This document shows positions 12,741 through 25,790 of a stretch of 64,000 bases of DNA, piece by piece; position 1 is the stretch's first letter; each line of letters starts with the position of its first letter. Below the pieces are notes generated by a model. That model saw only the letters and a program-made list of their open reading frames with translations. It did no database searches and was not told where the DNA came from. Origin of the DNA: Pardosa pseudoannulata (lineage: Eukaryota; Arthropoda; Arachnida; Araneae; Lycosidae); the NCBI GenBank assembly GCA_032207245.1, contig CM063502.1, positions 67,639,116-67,703,115 on the forward strand, written 5' to 3'. Both the position numbers and the translations under genes were made by a program.

Positions 12741-14015
12741 TGTTCGAGCCTGCACTCTTAAATGAAATATTTCAATGTAATACATATACACAAAAATATA
12801 TTTTTATTACATATATAAAGAGAGAATTTTTAAACATTCAATAATAAAAGCTCCAGTGTGAAACTTGAAGCTTACCCCAATACAATATATTAAATTTTAA
12901 TTAAGTTCTTATCAAAGAATCTACGCCATCTAGTAATTAAATTTAGCATTTAAAAATTAATATGAAGCGTTCAGATCTCCTATTACTCATATGTGACCCT
13001 GATTTCTCAATATCAACCGTAGATCATCGGGTGGAAGCGACGCTGGACTGACAAGAGTGAAATCGCTGCGTCGCGTATATGAGACGTTGGTCGCGAAGGG
13101 GTTAAAATATGGAAGCATCTTGTAAATAACGTTATTTACTGTACAGGTACTTAAATTATGAAGAAAAAATTTCAAAGGACAGAGCCTTCTTTTAAGAGTT
13201 AGTAAAATTTATCGTTCTACATATGAACACATGTAAAGTGTTTGTCACAAAAATATGTAGCACATATAAATATGATCTTGAGAATCTATCTATTTATCTA
13301 GAGATCTGTGTATAAATTGCTTTTTGTAAAAGAAATTATGAATCTCAATACAATTTTGTATTAAATATAATTATTTTCAGAAATTAGTTTAGCTTCCATT
13401 CTAAACAATAATTTTAGCCGAATTCTAAATTGATTGACAGAAGATCTGTAGAGTTTTTAAAGCCGTTAATTCAATTTATAGCATACAAATAGTAAAACGT
13501 CATCAATTTGGCATATTGCTGTTTGCGTCTTTACAATTTCCCGGAATATTATGATTAATCAACTCTTAACGCTTCTTCTCGTGTAACAAATATTTAACAT
13601 TTGAATTGTTTTCCAAGCAACCTCTTCATATTTAAAACAGATTGAGAGAAATTATACTTTGTGAAAAAGAAAAACAAACCTCAATTTAATACTAAAATAT
13701 CTCGAAACACTTTCTTTTCTTTAGCAACTTAAAAAAAAGGGGGGAAAAGAATCATTATTGTCTTCATAAATTGCTTCAAAAACATGCTTGAATTTTCATT
13801 TGTAATTAAATCAGGAATAAAATTCGCATTCATCCCAAATTGTTTTTTGTCAAAGCACGCTTGTATAAGTTATTTGTTGAATAATTTTCGTAACTTGAAC
13901 TCTTTTATTCAACAGCCTTCAAATTAACTCTGGGTAATTATAGTGGGTAGAAATGTGAAGCACCAAAAATAAAATCACAGAGGGAGTTATCTGAGATAAA
14001 TATATGCTCAATGTT
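12741..14015. other. AT-rich non-coding DNA
   Basis: No gene. A patch at 13020-13095 is richer in CpG than its surroundings and contains several near-repeats of 'gcgacg/tcgcg' before ending in 'aaggggttaa'. It may be a fragment of an unidentified mobile element. Confidence 0.4.
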
Positions 14016-14019
14016 CTTT

Positions 14020-14390
14020 ATTTTTAGAGCCTGATTGTTTATACCTCGGTTTTGGCCACTGTATAAAAAAATACAGTGAAAGTCCTGTTTGGTGTAAAAT
14101 AAAAATGCTTTTGATTGCTTAATTCTATATTTAAGATGAAATTGGAAATTAAAATTGATTACCAATTGTTAAAAAATAAATTGTGCAGTTTGCAACCTGA
14201 GTAAATGATATGACTGATTTATATACTGCTTAAACCTCTGTTTGGTGAACAGAGAAAAAAAAATATAGCGAAATTCCAGTTTGGAGACAAATATCTGTTT
14301 TCTAAATTCTATTCTAAGAATAATTTCGGAAAATAAAATTGATTATCAAATGTTTAAAAATATATTTAGCAGTTTGATATTAATATGAAT
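14020..14390 (+). repeat. Two-copy tandem repeat, about 184-bp unit
   Basis: Matching blocks include 'aaaattgattaccaa' against 'aaaattgattatcaa', 'gcagtttg' at 14186 and about 14370, and 'cctgtttggtg' against 'cctctgtttggtg'. The copies are clearly diverged, so the duplication is not recent. Confidence 0.6.
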
Positions 14391-16477
14391 GTATGCGAAT
14401 AGATCCAATTGAATTTTTTATATGCTATCTAAACAAAACATATTTTTGTAATAATAAGATATTTAGCTTAATTTTTAATTCGACAGGACATATATGAATG
14501 AACCTTGTGAAAGTAAAATTATGAAGTTTCTGATTTGCATCCTACTATAGAGTACATCAAATTTAATAGCTCTCTATTCAGTGAATTTTACCAAATGTTC
14601 TCAGAGATTATCGTGGAGTACTAAAATGATTTATATTTCATGATTTTCCCCGAAGACGTCTATACTTGTCTGAAAATATTAATTCAAGATGAATTTCTGT
14701 CCCAATTCACGTCCAACAGGAAAGTCACTTTTGTTTACACCGATTTTTAGTATTATGTGTGTGTGTGTTATTTAAAAATATTGGCTTTAAGAACATTAAT
14801 TTAGCTAAAGTTTGATGCAGTTTTATCTTAAAAAATAATTATATGATTAATATTATCTCAAAATAATTATATAATTATCTATAATAAAAATAATTATATC
14901 TATATAAAAATAATTAGCGGACTCATTTCCGATACATTGTATATGTACTGCATATTGTAAAATGTAAATTGTTTGTCGAAATTAAACTAAGTCTTTCAGA
15001 ACAAGCTATGTATGATAGGTCAAAACTTTTTTTTAAACTAAAAAAAAAAAATTAGAATTCCAAAGGGTTAATAATTACAAAAATTCTGATAATTCAAAGC
15101 GACTGAGTATTAGTTTTACAGTAAATGCTTTTGTGGATTTAGCATTTTCCCTTTTATGATTAATTTTGTCTCATTAGAGTCTTTACCGGTGTCAGAATCA
15201 TGGGCGTCTTTCTATATAACAGAGCTTCGTAAAGGTGATTTGCCAGTAGGAAAAGGATATCTCATTTTGCTAATTTCTACAGAGAAAGCAACGTATGGGG
15301 GAAGAACATTGTAAGGAGAAATAATGCATCTCCCCTATATCATGGAAATTGAGCAAAATCTTAATGAAGCTGAGGAAAACTGAGACACGTACCTTGATTC
15401 AAATGGAAGCGTCGATGAAGTTAAAGTTTAATAAATAGATGCATGGGGTAAGGTGGGGATTATACACCTATTTAACATAAGCCAACATAGTTGATTGAAA
15501 TACATTGAATTGTCGCTGAATTGGAGATTCTACTGTAAATTTTTCAAAAACGTTATGCAAATATATTATTTTCTCATTTATTAATGTTTTTCGTTTATTG
15601 TAAAATAAAGAGCAAGGTACAAGAGTATAAATGTTCTCGTTGCTGCCGCCCAATTTCTTTCCTAACTAATTTCATCTCAAACTCCTATAGTCGTATTTTG
15701 ACTACGATGTGTATCTAAAACTACTATGAAAGCCATAGTATAAACTACGCATAAAAGACATACAGAAAAGTTTAATTAAAATATTACTAAGTACATAAGA
15801 GTATAAATAAGTCTTTATTTCCTGCAAATAAGTAGATACAGTCGAACTTCTACTTAATAAACTTCTTACGAATTTCTCTATTTTGAAAACTTTTTCTTGG
15901 ACCAAGCATATTTTACTAATTTCTTCACACAAAACTACCATTGAATAGCGAAGTGTATTCTCTATTTAACGAACATTTTCCGCTGTTGTAATTTTTCTTC
16001 TCTGTATTCCCTAAAATATTTCTGAATATTTCAAACTTATTTTTCTTTTAACTTATTTACTTATAATAAATACGATAATATCAGTAAAATATATATTTAA
16101 TTTTTTAATAGAAAATTCAGTGTACTCGTATTTATGAGCAACAATGTTTTGCTTTACTCTTGTTTTCCTCACATATTTATTTTTGACGTGTAAAATAAAT
16201 AAAACAAATATTTGTTAATTGATACGAAAGTGTGATGAATTACTTTATAAAATAATATTTAGTGTTTGTGAATTTAAGATGTGCTTTATGTTCTTTAAAA
16301 AGCGAATTTCTAATGTATTTTCCATGTAAAGAATTTTTTTGGGATTTAATGAATTCGATATGTGTATAATATTACTTTATATGTAGTGCAGATAAATTGA
16401 TTTGTGTTCATGTATTTATTAATAAATCTTTCGCTACACACACACTCATGTATATAGTCAAATGCAGTTTTTAAGCA
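14391..16477. other. AT-rich non-coding DNA
   Basis: No gene. Short minus-strand frames at 15468-15653 and 15702-15941 have no family resemblance or splice support. A low-complexity 'aaaataatta' patch lies at 14830-14920. Confidence 0.5.
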
Positions 16478-16519
<42 letters not shown>

Positions 16520-16655
16520 ATATATATTTTATATTTATATATATACATATATATTTATATATACATATATATTATATATATTTATATTTATATATACATA
16601 TATATTTATATTATATATACATATATATTTATATTTATATATATACATATATATT

Positions 16656-16704
<49 letters not shown>

Positions 16705-16706
16705 AC

Positions 16707-16737
<31 letters not shown>

Positions 16738-16741
16738 TATT

Positions 16742-16780
<39 letters not shown>

Positions 16781-16801
16781 ATATATATACATATATATAT
16801 T

Positions 16802-16833
<32 letters not shown>

Positions 16834-16869
16834 TATAGTATATATATATTTATATATATATATATATAT

Positions 16870-16903
<34 letters not shown>

Positions 16904-16905
16904 TA

Positions 16906-16968
<63 letters not shown>

Positions 16969-16970
16969 AT
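16478..16970. repeat. Long compound (AT)n / TATATTTA microsatellite
   Basis: Almost 500 bp made of AT dinucleotides interrupted at short intervals by TTTAT, TACAT and ATTAT variants. It yields a 177-codon Tyr/Ile/Leu frame on the + strand that is purely a repeat artefact. The regular interruptions suggest slippage of several related subunits. Confidence 0.95.
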
Positions 16971-17447
16971 TCTGCTTAAAATTGTATTTGACTAATGAGT
17001 CAATTCACATTTAAAAATATTTCTTGAACTAAAACAAGTGATAATTTATTATTAATTTTTTCTTTGTTCTATCTTCCGTGAAAATAAAACATAGCTGATT
17101 AAACTAAACCTATTTTTTCTAATTAAGTTTTAAGTTCTTTTACATGACTAGTAATAGTTAGGTTTAGAAAATACATGAAATTTGTAATGAATAAAATTAT
17201 GAAAAGATTCTTTAAAAAAAAAATCTTTATCAATTACATAAATTAAATATAAGATATTTTTCTAGGGGTGATGGGGGTATTACCATATAGACCGAAAAAT
17301 ATACCTTATAGCAGTGTTTTTCCTAATCATTATAAAATAAAATATTTCAATTGTTTTAGAATAAAATTTTTAAGTCTTCTGTAATAAAATTTTATTTTGA
17401 GAAAATTAATAATATAATTGGATTTAAAAATATGTATATGCATCCTA

Positions 17448-17449
<2 letters not shown>

Positions 17450-17506
<57 letters not shown>
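17450..17506. repeat. (AT)n microsatellite
   Basis: About 28 uninterrupted AT dinucleotides, about 480 bp downstream of the long compound tract. Confidence 0.95.
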
Positions 17507-17508
<2 letters not shown>

Positions 17509-17924
17509 CAATTCTGTAAACTTCAAATATGGAAGCTGTCTAAAATTTTAAAATAAAAAATTCAAGCTTCACAAATTGAAAATTAAAAATATATTAATAT
17601 TTGCAATAAAATATATTGTTTGTATTAATCTTATTGAAATTCACAGCACACAAAAGCTATTTACCTTCAATTATGCATAGAAATTTAAGTTCTAGTTTAT
17701 GCATTTACAAAACTGTCTTGTGAGTAAGTAATGTTTTTTTCCATTTGGTTTACATGTATTTCATAGTTTAAAGAAAAATAATTGCTTGAAATAGCAGAAC
17801 GAAGAAATTCTTATAAAGTTTAAAGTCTTATTAAAAATTATAAAAACGATCATATCTTATTTTATAGTGAATAGAAAAACACTTTTATAACGAAGATTTT
17901 TTTAGTTCCAAAGGTCTCCTTAAC

Positions 17925-18255
17925 TCTGTAAAAATGCTATATATCTCTCATTCCTATATTTGAAATTGTCACTAATTTAAAAAAGAGTATTTCAGTTTGT
18001 TGAACTTACGAGACGCTTGCATTGTATTCTACCGGTGGAAAAAAAAAGAAAAAAAAACTTTAAAAGAGTTACGAGAATTGCAAAAGTTTGACTCTTAAAT
18101 CTTCCTATGCATATATATCTCATTCGCTATTCCTTTGAAATGTCAACTTATTTAAAAACACATATATTAGTTTTAGTGAACTTAGTTAATAGCGCTCTCT
18201 TTTTAAAATGCTGTGAAAAAAAACTAAAAAAATTCTCTATTAAAAAGAGTAACAG
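17925..18255 (+). repeat. Two-copy tandem repeat, about 172-bp unit
   Basis: The word 'atatatctc' followed by 'attcctat' or 'attcgctattcc' recurs about 172 bp apart (17938 and 18110). Each is followed by 'ttgaaattgtca' or 'ttgaaatgtcaa', 'ttagttttagtgaac'-like sequence and an A-rich run of 'gaaaaaaaa'. Copies are diverged. Confidence 0.55.
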
Positions 18256-18416
18256 TTTAAATTCATTTTGTACTTTATAAATTTTTTTTTGTACTTAAAC
18301 TTTTTCGCGCTTCATGAATCAACAAGTAGCTAGCTCGTTTCGTTAATATATTAAGATGCTCTAAAAACTTAAATAAAACATGTACTAGTGTAGCTTCTAA
18401 TATTGTATTGTTTTTA

Positions 18417-20910
18417 TTCAAATCATTTATTTGTACTATTAAAAAATCTTTTCGCATTTTGCATGTAAACATACATTTATTAACTTTAAAAAAATGTGCA
18501 GAGATTTATTTTGGTTAGTTAACAATAAAATAATTGTTGCTCATGGAATTAATAAAAGTTTATTTTTATTCAAAAAAGTTTCTTGAAGCACCTCAAATAT
18601 ACCCATTTCTTCATGTCTGTCTTTAACTATTTTCTAATCCCATCCATAAAATTTATAGTGTTATTGTTTATAAAGTTGGCCAAAAGAGTTAATGGTGAAT
18701 TTAATAGGAATAAACATAAATTAAGTATATTCAAAACTTATATTATTCATTGTAAAAGGCTATTACATTTCAATATATTATTGTAAATATTTTATTGTTC
18801 AATATCATTCAAATCATTTATTTGTACTATTAAAAAATCTTTTCGCATTTTGCATGTAAACATACATTTATTAACTTTAAAAAAATGTGCAGAGATTTAT
18901 TTTGGTTAGTTAACAATAAAATAATTGTTGCTCATGGAATTAATAAAAGTTTATTTTTATTCAAAAAAGTTTCTTGAAGCACCTCAAATATACCCAAATT
19001 TCTTCATGTCTGTCTTTAATCTATTTGTCTAAAATCCCATCCATAAAATGGATAGTGTTATTGTTTACAAAGTTGGCCAAAAGAGTTAACAGTGAAATTA
19101 ATAGGAATAAAACATAAATTAAAGTACATTTCAAAACTTATATTATTCATTGTAAAAGGCTATTACAGTTCACAATATATTTTTGCCAAGGAATATTTTA
19201 AATTGTGTTCATAAGATTTCAGGACTTCAAATCATTTATTTGTACTAATAAAATATCTTTTCACATTTTGCATGTAACCATACATTTATTAACTGTAAAA
19301 AAATGTGCAGAGATTAATTTTGTTTAGTTAAACAATAAAATAACTGTTGCGCATGGAGTTTATAAAAGTTTCTTTAATTTTTTTATTCGAAAAGTTTTCT
19401 TGAAGCACCTCAAATATACCCAAATTTCTTCATGTCTTTAATCTGATTATCTGAAATCCCATCCATAAAATGGATAGTGTTATTGTTTACAAAGTTGGCC
19501 AAAAGAGTTAATGGTGAATTTAATAGGAATAAAACATAAATTAAAGGGTATATCAAAACTTATATTATTCATTGTAAAAGGCTATTACATTTCATAATAT
19601 ATTATTTCTAAGGAATATTTTAAATTGTGTTTGTTCACAGGATTTCAGAACTTTAAATCATTTATTTGTACTATTAAAAAGTATTATCTCACTTTGCATG
19701 TGAGAATACATTTATTAACTTTAAGAAGGTGTGCAGAGATTTATTTTAGTTAGTTAAACAATAAAATAGCTGTTGCGCACTGAGTTTATAAAAGCTTCTT
19801 TAATTTTTTTTATTCAAAAAAGTTTCTTTGAAGCATCTCAAATATACCCGAATTTCTTCATGTCTGTCTTTAATCTGATTATCTAAAATCTTATCCATAA
19901 AATGGATAGTGTTATTGTTTACAAAGTTGGCCAAAAGAGTTAACAGTGAATTTAATAGGAATAAAACATAAATTAAAGTGCATTTCAAAACTTATATTAT
20001 TCATTGTAAAAGGCTATTACATAAAAAGTAAAGGCTATAATATATTATTGCTAAAGAATATTTTAAATTGTGTTCTCGGGATTTCAGGACTTCAAATCAT
20101 TTATTTGAACTGTTAAAAAATCTTTGCCTGTAAGCATACATTTATAAAAGTAAAAAAATGCGCAGAGAATTATTTTCGTTAGTTAATCAATAAAATAACA
20201 GTTGCGCATGGAGTTTATAAAAGTTTCTTTATTATTCAAAAAAGTTTCTTGAAGTACCTCATATATACCCAAATTTCTTCATGTCTGTCTTTAAGCTGAT
20301 TATCTAAAATCCCATCCATAAAATGTTATTGTTTACAAAGTTGGCCAAAAGAGTAAACAGTGAATTTAATAGGAATAAAACATAAATTAAAGGGCATTTC
20401 AAAACTTGTATTATTCATTGTAAAAGGCAATTACATTTCATAATATATTATTGCTAAGGAATATTTTAAATTGTGTTGACAGGATTTCAGGACTTCAAAT
20501 CATTTATTTGTGCTATTAAAAAATACTTTTACATTTTGCATGTAAGCATGCATTTATTAACGTTAAAAAAAAATGTGCAGAGATTTATTTTGGTTAGTTA
20601 AACAATAAAATAACAGTTGCGCATGGAGTTTATAAAAGTTTCTTTTTTATTCAAAAAAGTTTCTTGAAGCACCTCAAATGTACCCAAATTTCTTCATGTC
20701 TGTCTTTAATCTGATTATCTAAAGTCCCATCCATAAAATGAATGCTGTTATTCTTTACAAAGTTGGCCAACAGAGTTAACAGTGAATTTAATAGAAATAA
20801 AGCATAAATTAAAGGGCATTTCAAAACTTATATTATTCATTGTAAAAGGCTATTACATTTCATAATATATTATTGCTAAGGAATATTTTAAATTGTCTTC
20901 ACAGGATTTC
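18417..20910 (+). repeat. Six-copy tandem array, about 390-440-bp unit
   Basis: Units begin with TTCAAATCATTTATTTG or a close variant at 18417, 18808, 19226, 19652, 20091 and 20494, giving spacings of 391, 418, 426, 439 and 403 bp, and the last unit ends near 20910. Each unit contains, in order, a 'tgcatgtaa' block, 'aaaaaatgtgcagagat', 'ggttagttaa', 'agtttcttgaagcacctcaaatatacccaa', 'cccatccataaaatg', 'aaagttggccaaaagagtta' and 'ttcattgtaaaaggctattac'. The first two units are almost identical over their 5' ~160 bp, while later units differ by small indels. The 18583-18786 and 19800-19988 reading frames are accidents of the repeat and are not conserved between units. No coding frame or element ends are seen, so this is a local satellite-like expansion. 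Confidence 0.95.
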
Positions 20911-21723
20911 AAAGACATATCTTTAAGTCTTTGAAATTCCTTTTATATAAGAAAAAGTATTTATTGCAAATGATTAACATTACGAAATATTTCTGAGATA
21001 GAGAGGGTTTATTATTAGTTCAGTAAAAAACTCGTTATGTATTTTTTTTTTCATTTTTATAAGATGAAATAAAATTAGTTTTTATTTTGAAATTCGTAAA
21101 GGTATAGGATAAATTAGTACTATATTTAAAGAAATGCATATCTCTCGACAGAATGTTGAAGTTCTGTGTGATTAATATATTTATTTTTATTGAAATTATA
21201 TATTTTAAAAGAATTCAATAGTTCATTAATTTAAAATAATATATTATTTTTATGGCTTTTAGATTCGACAAAACTCCTTGTGTATTTTGTTTAACTTAAG
21301 TAACTTGTGTAACTTAAGTTTAATCTTTTACAATGTAAATAGATTAACTGATTATTAGGTTATTTGTGTAAAGCGCAATAAAAAAGAAATTATTTGAGCA
21401 ATGCCACAATCTTAAGCTACTCATCACTGCTATCAAGCTGAACCAGAAATAAGATTAACCATTATTCATTTCTCAGGAGTACATAAACACAGATTTATAA
21501 TCAAACACTCAATTCCGGATTACGTCTTTCATCTTTAACGCTCATCAAGACGGGATTTACTCATCTTTTCCCTTTTTTTTGTGTTCCTTGCGTACACAGT
21601 GATCTACCACTGTTAGTGATTGCCTGGGATTTAGACATCTAAGTAAACACACTTTCGGCTAGGAATTGTTTAGGGATTAGATTGTTTAGGGTGAGATTCT
21701 TTTCTTTTTAAATCGTCAGTGGT
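20911..21723. other. AT-rich non-coding DNA between two arrays
   Basis: No gene or repeat recognised. The composition is slightly less AT-rich around 21420-21680, without an open frame. Confidence 0.5.
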
Positions 21724-22074
21724 AAAAATATCTAATATGATTGATGAATGCTCTTCTTAGACCATGAGTTTCTTTAAAATCTCGTTAATTAAAACTCTGC
21801 GTTAATACTTTTCTAAGCGTTGAATCCGAAATTAAATAAATTATTGTTAAGAATACCCCTTTTGTGAGCAATATTTGTATAAATACACGTGAGGTTAGAA
21901 ACTCTTCAGTGTTGAAAAGTAGTTAATGTGATTGATGAATACTCTTATTAGAGTTATAGTTTCTTTAAAATCTGGTTAATTAAAATTACGCATTAATACG
22001 TTTCTAAGTGTTGAAACTGAAATAAATACTTGTTAAGAATATCCATTTTTAAATCAATATTTGTATAAATAAAC
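21724..22074 (+). repeat. Two-copy tandem repeat, about 190-bp unit
   Basis: The sequence around 'attgatgaatgctctt' (21741) recurs at 21932 as 'attgatgaatactctt'. Both are followed by 'gtttctttaaaatct', 'gttaattaaaa', 'ttaatac', 'tttctaag', 'gttgaa', 'gttaagaat' and 'aatatttgtataaat'. The two copies are diverged but clearly colinear. Confidence 0.8.
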
Positions 22075-22739
22075 GTTTGTCAACAAAGCATGGAATATGA
22101 GGGGAAGCTCCTGAAAGAATGTACCAAATAATGAATACTGACAATTCATTAATTCCAGTTTCTCATATATTGAACAGGAACTAACTTTCAAACAATATTA
22201 ATGAAAACTTTCTTACAGATATTCAATTGAAAGACAGATTGAGAGACAGTTTAAATGTAAGATATTCACTTTTCTGTTATAAGTTTGAAATCAGTTTAGA
22301 CTAGACTCTTGGAACTTTCACGTATTTAAGTTCTTATGAATAATTTCAAAGCAACTGGGGAATCATTTCCCAGTTCCAGATACTGCTTTTAAGAGAACTT
22401 ATTAAGAATTAGATCTTTTAGTAATTAGTTTAATGGCTGTATTTTCCCCGGGGCATCACGTGCTGCCAAATGGAGATCATTAAAGTGGAGGGATTTTCTC
22501 CTTAGAATTTTGTCAAAAATTCACTTTATAAATTCGTTCCAAAGAGCTAATGATATAAACATTAATTGCTGAATTGGTTTCCGATTTATAAACATCTACC
22601 AGTAATGATCTCTGTCCATTATATGAAATGACTAATGATCTGCAGTAGCAGTGAAAATTTTTATGTTAGAGATATGGGCTAATGACCAGGTTGATGATTT
22701 TTGTAGCTACGAAACACTTTTGATTTTGTTGATAATGGT

Positions 22740-23009
22740 TATGTAAACGATAAATTAATTTTATATTGATAAAAAATTAATTGATACAAACTTTGACTTA
22801 CAGTTTCTGTCAATTTTACCTTGTACATTAATTGCCCAATAAATGCTTTTCAATTTGACTTAATTTTAGCAAGTTTCGTTCCAGACTGAATTTAAAAGCT
22901 TTCCACTTTTTTTATGTGTATATATCCGTTGTTATAAATACTTCAGAATCAATCAATCATCAATATTCTATACATTGTTAAGCTACTTTTTTATCGCTTA
23001 AAGTTTTAT
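22740..23009 (+). repeat. Diverged edge unit of the 320-bp array
   Basis: The words 'attgatacaaactttgactta', 'ctgtcaatttta', 'aatttgacttaattttag' and 'tatacattgttaa' match the order seen in the array that follows, but with much more divergence. This looks like the oldest, terminal unit. Confidence 0.55.
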
Positions 23010-24720
23010 AAATCTATTACTTCAGATTTGAAATGTGCTCGAAAAACTTGAAGCCCGTTGCATTTTACCAGATTTTTTCTCTAACATTAACCGTACTTTT
23101 GTTTACGTTTATTATAAAAGCTTAATTGATATAAACTTTGACTTAAATTTTCTGTCAGTTATATCTCGTTGCTTAATTACGTAATGAATGCTATGTCAAT
23201 TTGACTTAATTTTAGAAAGAAAATTTTAGAGCGAATTTTGTTGAATGCTTTTCAGAGATTTTTTTTTAAATTTGTTTTTATAATACTATACATTTTTAAT
23301 CAATCTAGTTTTATTTTTAAGACTTAAGATTTCATAAATCTGTTATCCTCAGACTTGAAATGTGCTCGATAAACATGAATCCCGTTGCATTTTACCAGAT
23401 TCTTTTTCTAACATTAACATACTTTTGTCTACGTTTATTATATAAGCTTAATTGATATAAACTTTGACTAATTTTTTTTTTGTCAATCATGTCTCGTTGC
23501 TTGATTACGTAATGAATACTTTGTCAATTTGAGTTAATGTTAGAAAGAAAATTTCAGAGTGAATTTTGAATGCTTTTTATAGATTTTTTTTAAATTTGTT
23601 TTTATAATACTATACATTGTTAATCTAGTTTTATTTTTAAGACTTAAGATTTCATAAATCTGTTATCCTCAGACTTGAAATGTGCTCGATAAACATGAAT
23701 CCCGTTGCATTTTACCAGATTCTTTTTCTAACATTAACATACTTTTGTCTACGTTTATTATATAAGCTTAATTGATATAAACTTTGACTAATTTTTTTTT
23801 TGTCAATCATGTCTCGTTGCTTGATTACGTAATGAATACTTTGTCAATTTGAGTTAATGTTAGAAAGAAAATTTCAGAGTGAATTTTGAATGCTTTTTAT
23901 AGATTTGTTTTATTTGTTTTTATGAATACTTCATGTCTATACATTGTTAATCTACTGTAATAAATCTGTACATGTTAATAAATCTGTTATCCTCAGACTC
24001 AAAATGTGCTCGATAAATAGTGAATCGCGTTGCATTTTCCCATATTCTTTCTCTAACATTAACCAAATTTTTGTCTACGTTTATTATAAAAGCTTAACTG
24101 ATATAAACTTTGTCTTACATTTTTTTTGTCAATTATATCTCGTTGCTTATTTACGTAAAGTAAATGTATTACTTTGTCAATTTGACTTAATTTTAGAAAA
24201 AAGATTTCAGCGCTAATTTTGTTAAATGCTTTTCAGAGATTTTTTTTTAAATTTGTTTTTATAATACTATACATTGTTAATCTACTTTTATTTTAAGACT
24301 TAAGATTTCATAAATCTGTTATCCTCAGACGAAATATACTCGGAAAAAAGTCGAGCCCGTTGCATTTTCCCATATTCTTTCTCTAACATTAACCAAATTT
24401 TTGTCTACGTTTATTATAAAAGCTTAACTGATATAAATAAACTTTGTCTTACATTTTTTTTGTCAATTATATCTCGTTGTTTAGTTACGTAATTTGACTT
24501 AATTTTAGAAACAAAATTTCAGAGTGAATTTTGAATGCTATTTATAGATTTTTTTATTTGTTTTTATAAATACTTCTTGTCTATACATTGTTAATCTACT
24601 TTTATTTTAAGACTTAAGATTTCATAAATCTGTTATCCTCAGACTTGAAATGTGCTCGAAAAAAAGTGAAGCGCGTTGCATTTTACCAGATTCTTTCTCT
24701 GACAATATTCCTATTTTTTC
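23010..24720 (+). repeat. Six-copy tandem array, about 320-bp unit
   Basis: The anchor 'aaatctgttatcctcaga' or a variant occurs at 23010, 23336, 23656, 23980, 24312 and 24626, with spacings of 326, 320, 324, 332 and 314 bp. Each full unit carries 'cccgttgcattttacc', 'ctaacattaac', 'gtctacgtttattat', 'agcttaa-tgatataaac', 'ctcgttgctt', 'tttgacttaattttag' and 'tacattgttaatcta'. The units from 23336 and 23656 appear nearly identical over about 250 bp, implying a recent duplication or gene-conversion event inside an older array. No open frame is conserved across units. Confidence 0.95.
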
Positions 24721-25506
24721 CCCACATTTATAAAGGCTTAGCAAACGATTGTTGTAGACGCTAAAATATTTCTTCCTGACATGAGGATATTTCTTCCCCT
24801 TCGCCACTACAGAATAGCTGAGTCGAACTTCTTCAAGTGTCTCATCTAGGATACAGAATTGGTCATGTAGTGGCGTCTGCTACGGAATATCTTGACTACA
24901 CTCCGTTTTCGGTTTTCTTTGATATTTTGTTCGGGATTTTTCTGCTAAAAAAAAGGGAAAATAAACTATAAAAAGGGGAACAAAAATCGATTTAATGAAG
25001 TATTTATTCATTTTAAAGGTTTGCATAGTTAGCTGTAGCTAAATTATATCCTTTTTTATTTAATATAGATACGCTTAGAGCATGCAAGTGACAATATTTT
25101 TTAGTTGAAAAAAATTAACTCTGAGTTCTAAGTAATACAAATTTTGGTTATACACCAAATCGTTAGGCGCTTTGTTTCAGTTAATGTTACTTCTAATAGA
25201 TGATATTCATAATTAATTCAGATTTATTTATGCTACTACTCTTTAATATAAAATTATTTGATCTCAGACGTGAAGTAATATGCACATAACAGCTATTATT
25301 GCCTGTGTATACATCATGTAGGTCAAACTGTGTAGTGTTTTATTTATTATTATGTCATTATCCATAGCATGCATTTTATAAGCTTAATATTTATGAGATG
25401 TAGTTTGCATGGGATGCAACATAAAATCCTAAAATATGACTGTTAGATCAATATATGCAGACGAAATATTTCAATATTACACTTGTTTAAATGTATTTGA
25501 GACATA
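24721..25506. other. AT-rich non-coding DNA
   Basis: No gene. The patch at 24725-24960 is less AT-rich but holds no supported exon. Confidence 0.5.
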
Positions 25507-25790
25507 ATTTAGAATTTGTAAACAACATATTTGGTAAATTTTAGTATTAAGTAAGACTCTAATATTGATTTTAAAATATTTCCGTAATGGTGAAATAAAA
25601 TTTAGAATTTATGTGCAACACATTTGAGAATTTTTAATTTTAAGTAAGGACCTAATACTGGTTTTTTAAAAGACATATTTCTGTAATTCCAAATCGGAAT
25701 TTAAAATTTGTAAACATCACATCTGCTAATTTTTAATATTAAGTAAAGTTCTAATATTGATTAAAAAACATATTTATAAAAGAGAGAAGA
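25507..25790 (+). repeat. Three-copy tandem repeat, about 95-bp unit
   Basis: The words 'atttagaatttgtaaacaac', 'atttagaatttatgtgcaac' and 'atttaaaatttgtaaacatc' occur at 25507, 25600 and 25699. Each is followed by 'acat-tg', 'aatttt-a-t-ttaagtaa' and 'ctaatattgatt' or a variant. Copies are moderately diverged. Confidence 0.75.

Noticed and set aside
16462..16995. 177-codon Tyr/Ile/Leu reading frame
   Set aside because: It is wholly produced by the (AT)n microsatellite and has no coding character.
18583..18786. 67-codon frame and the 62-codon minus frame at 19800-19988
   Set aside because: Both fall inside the six-unit array and are broken in the other units, so there is no sign of selection on a protein.
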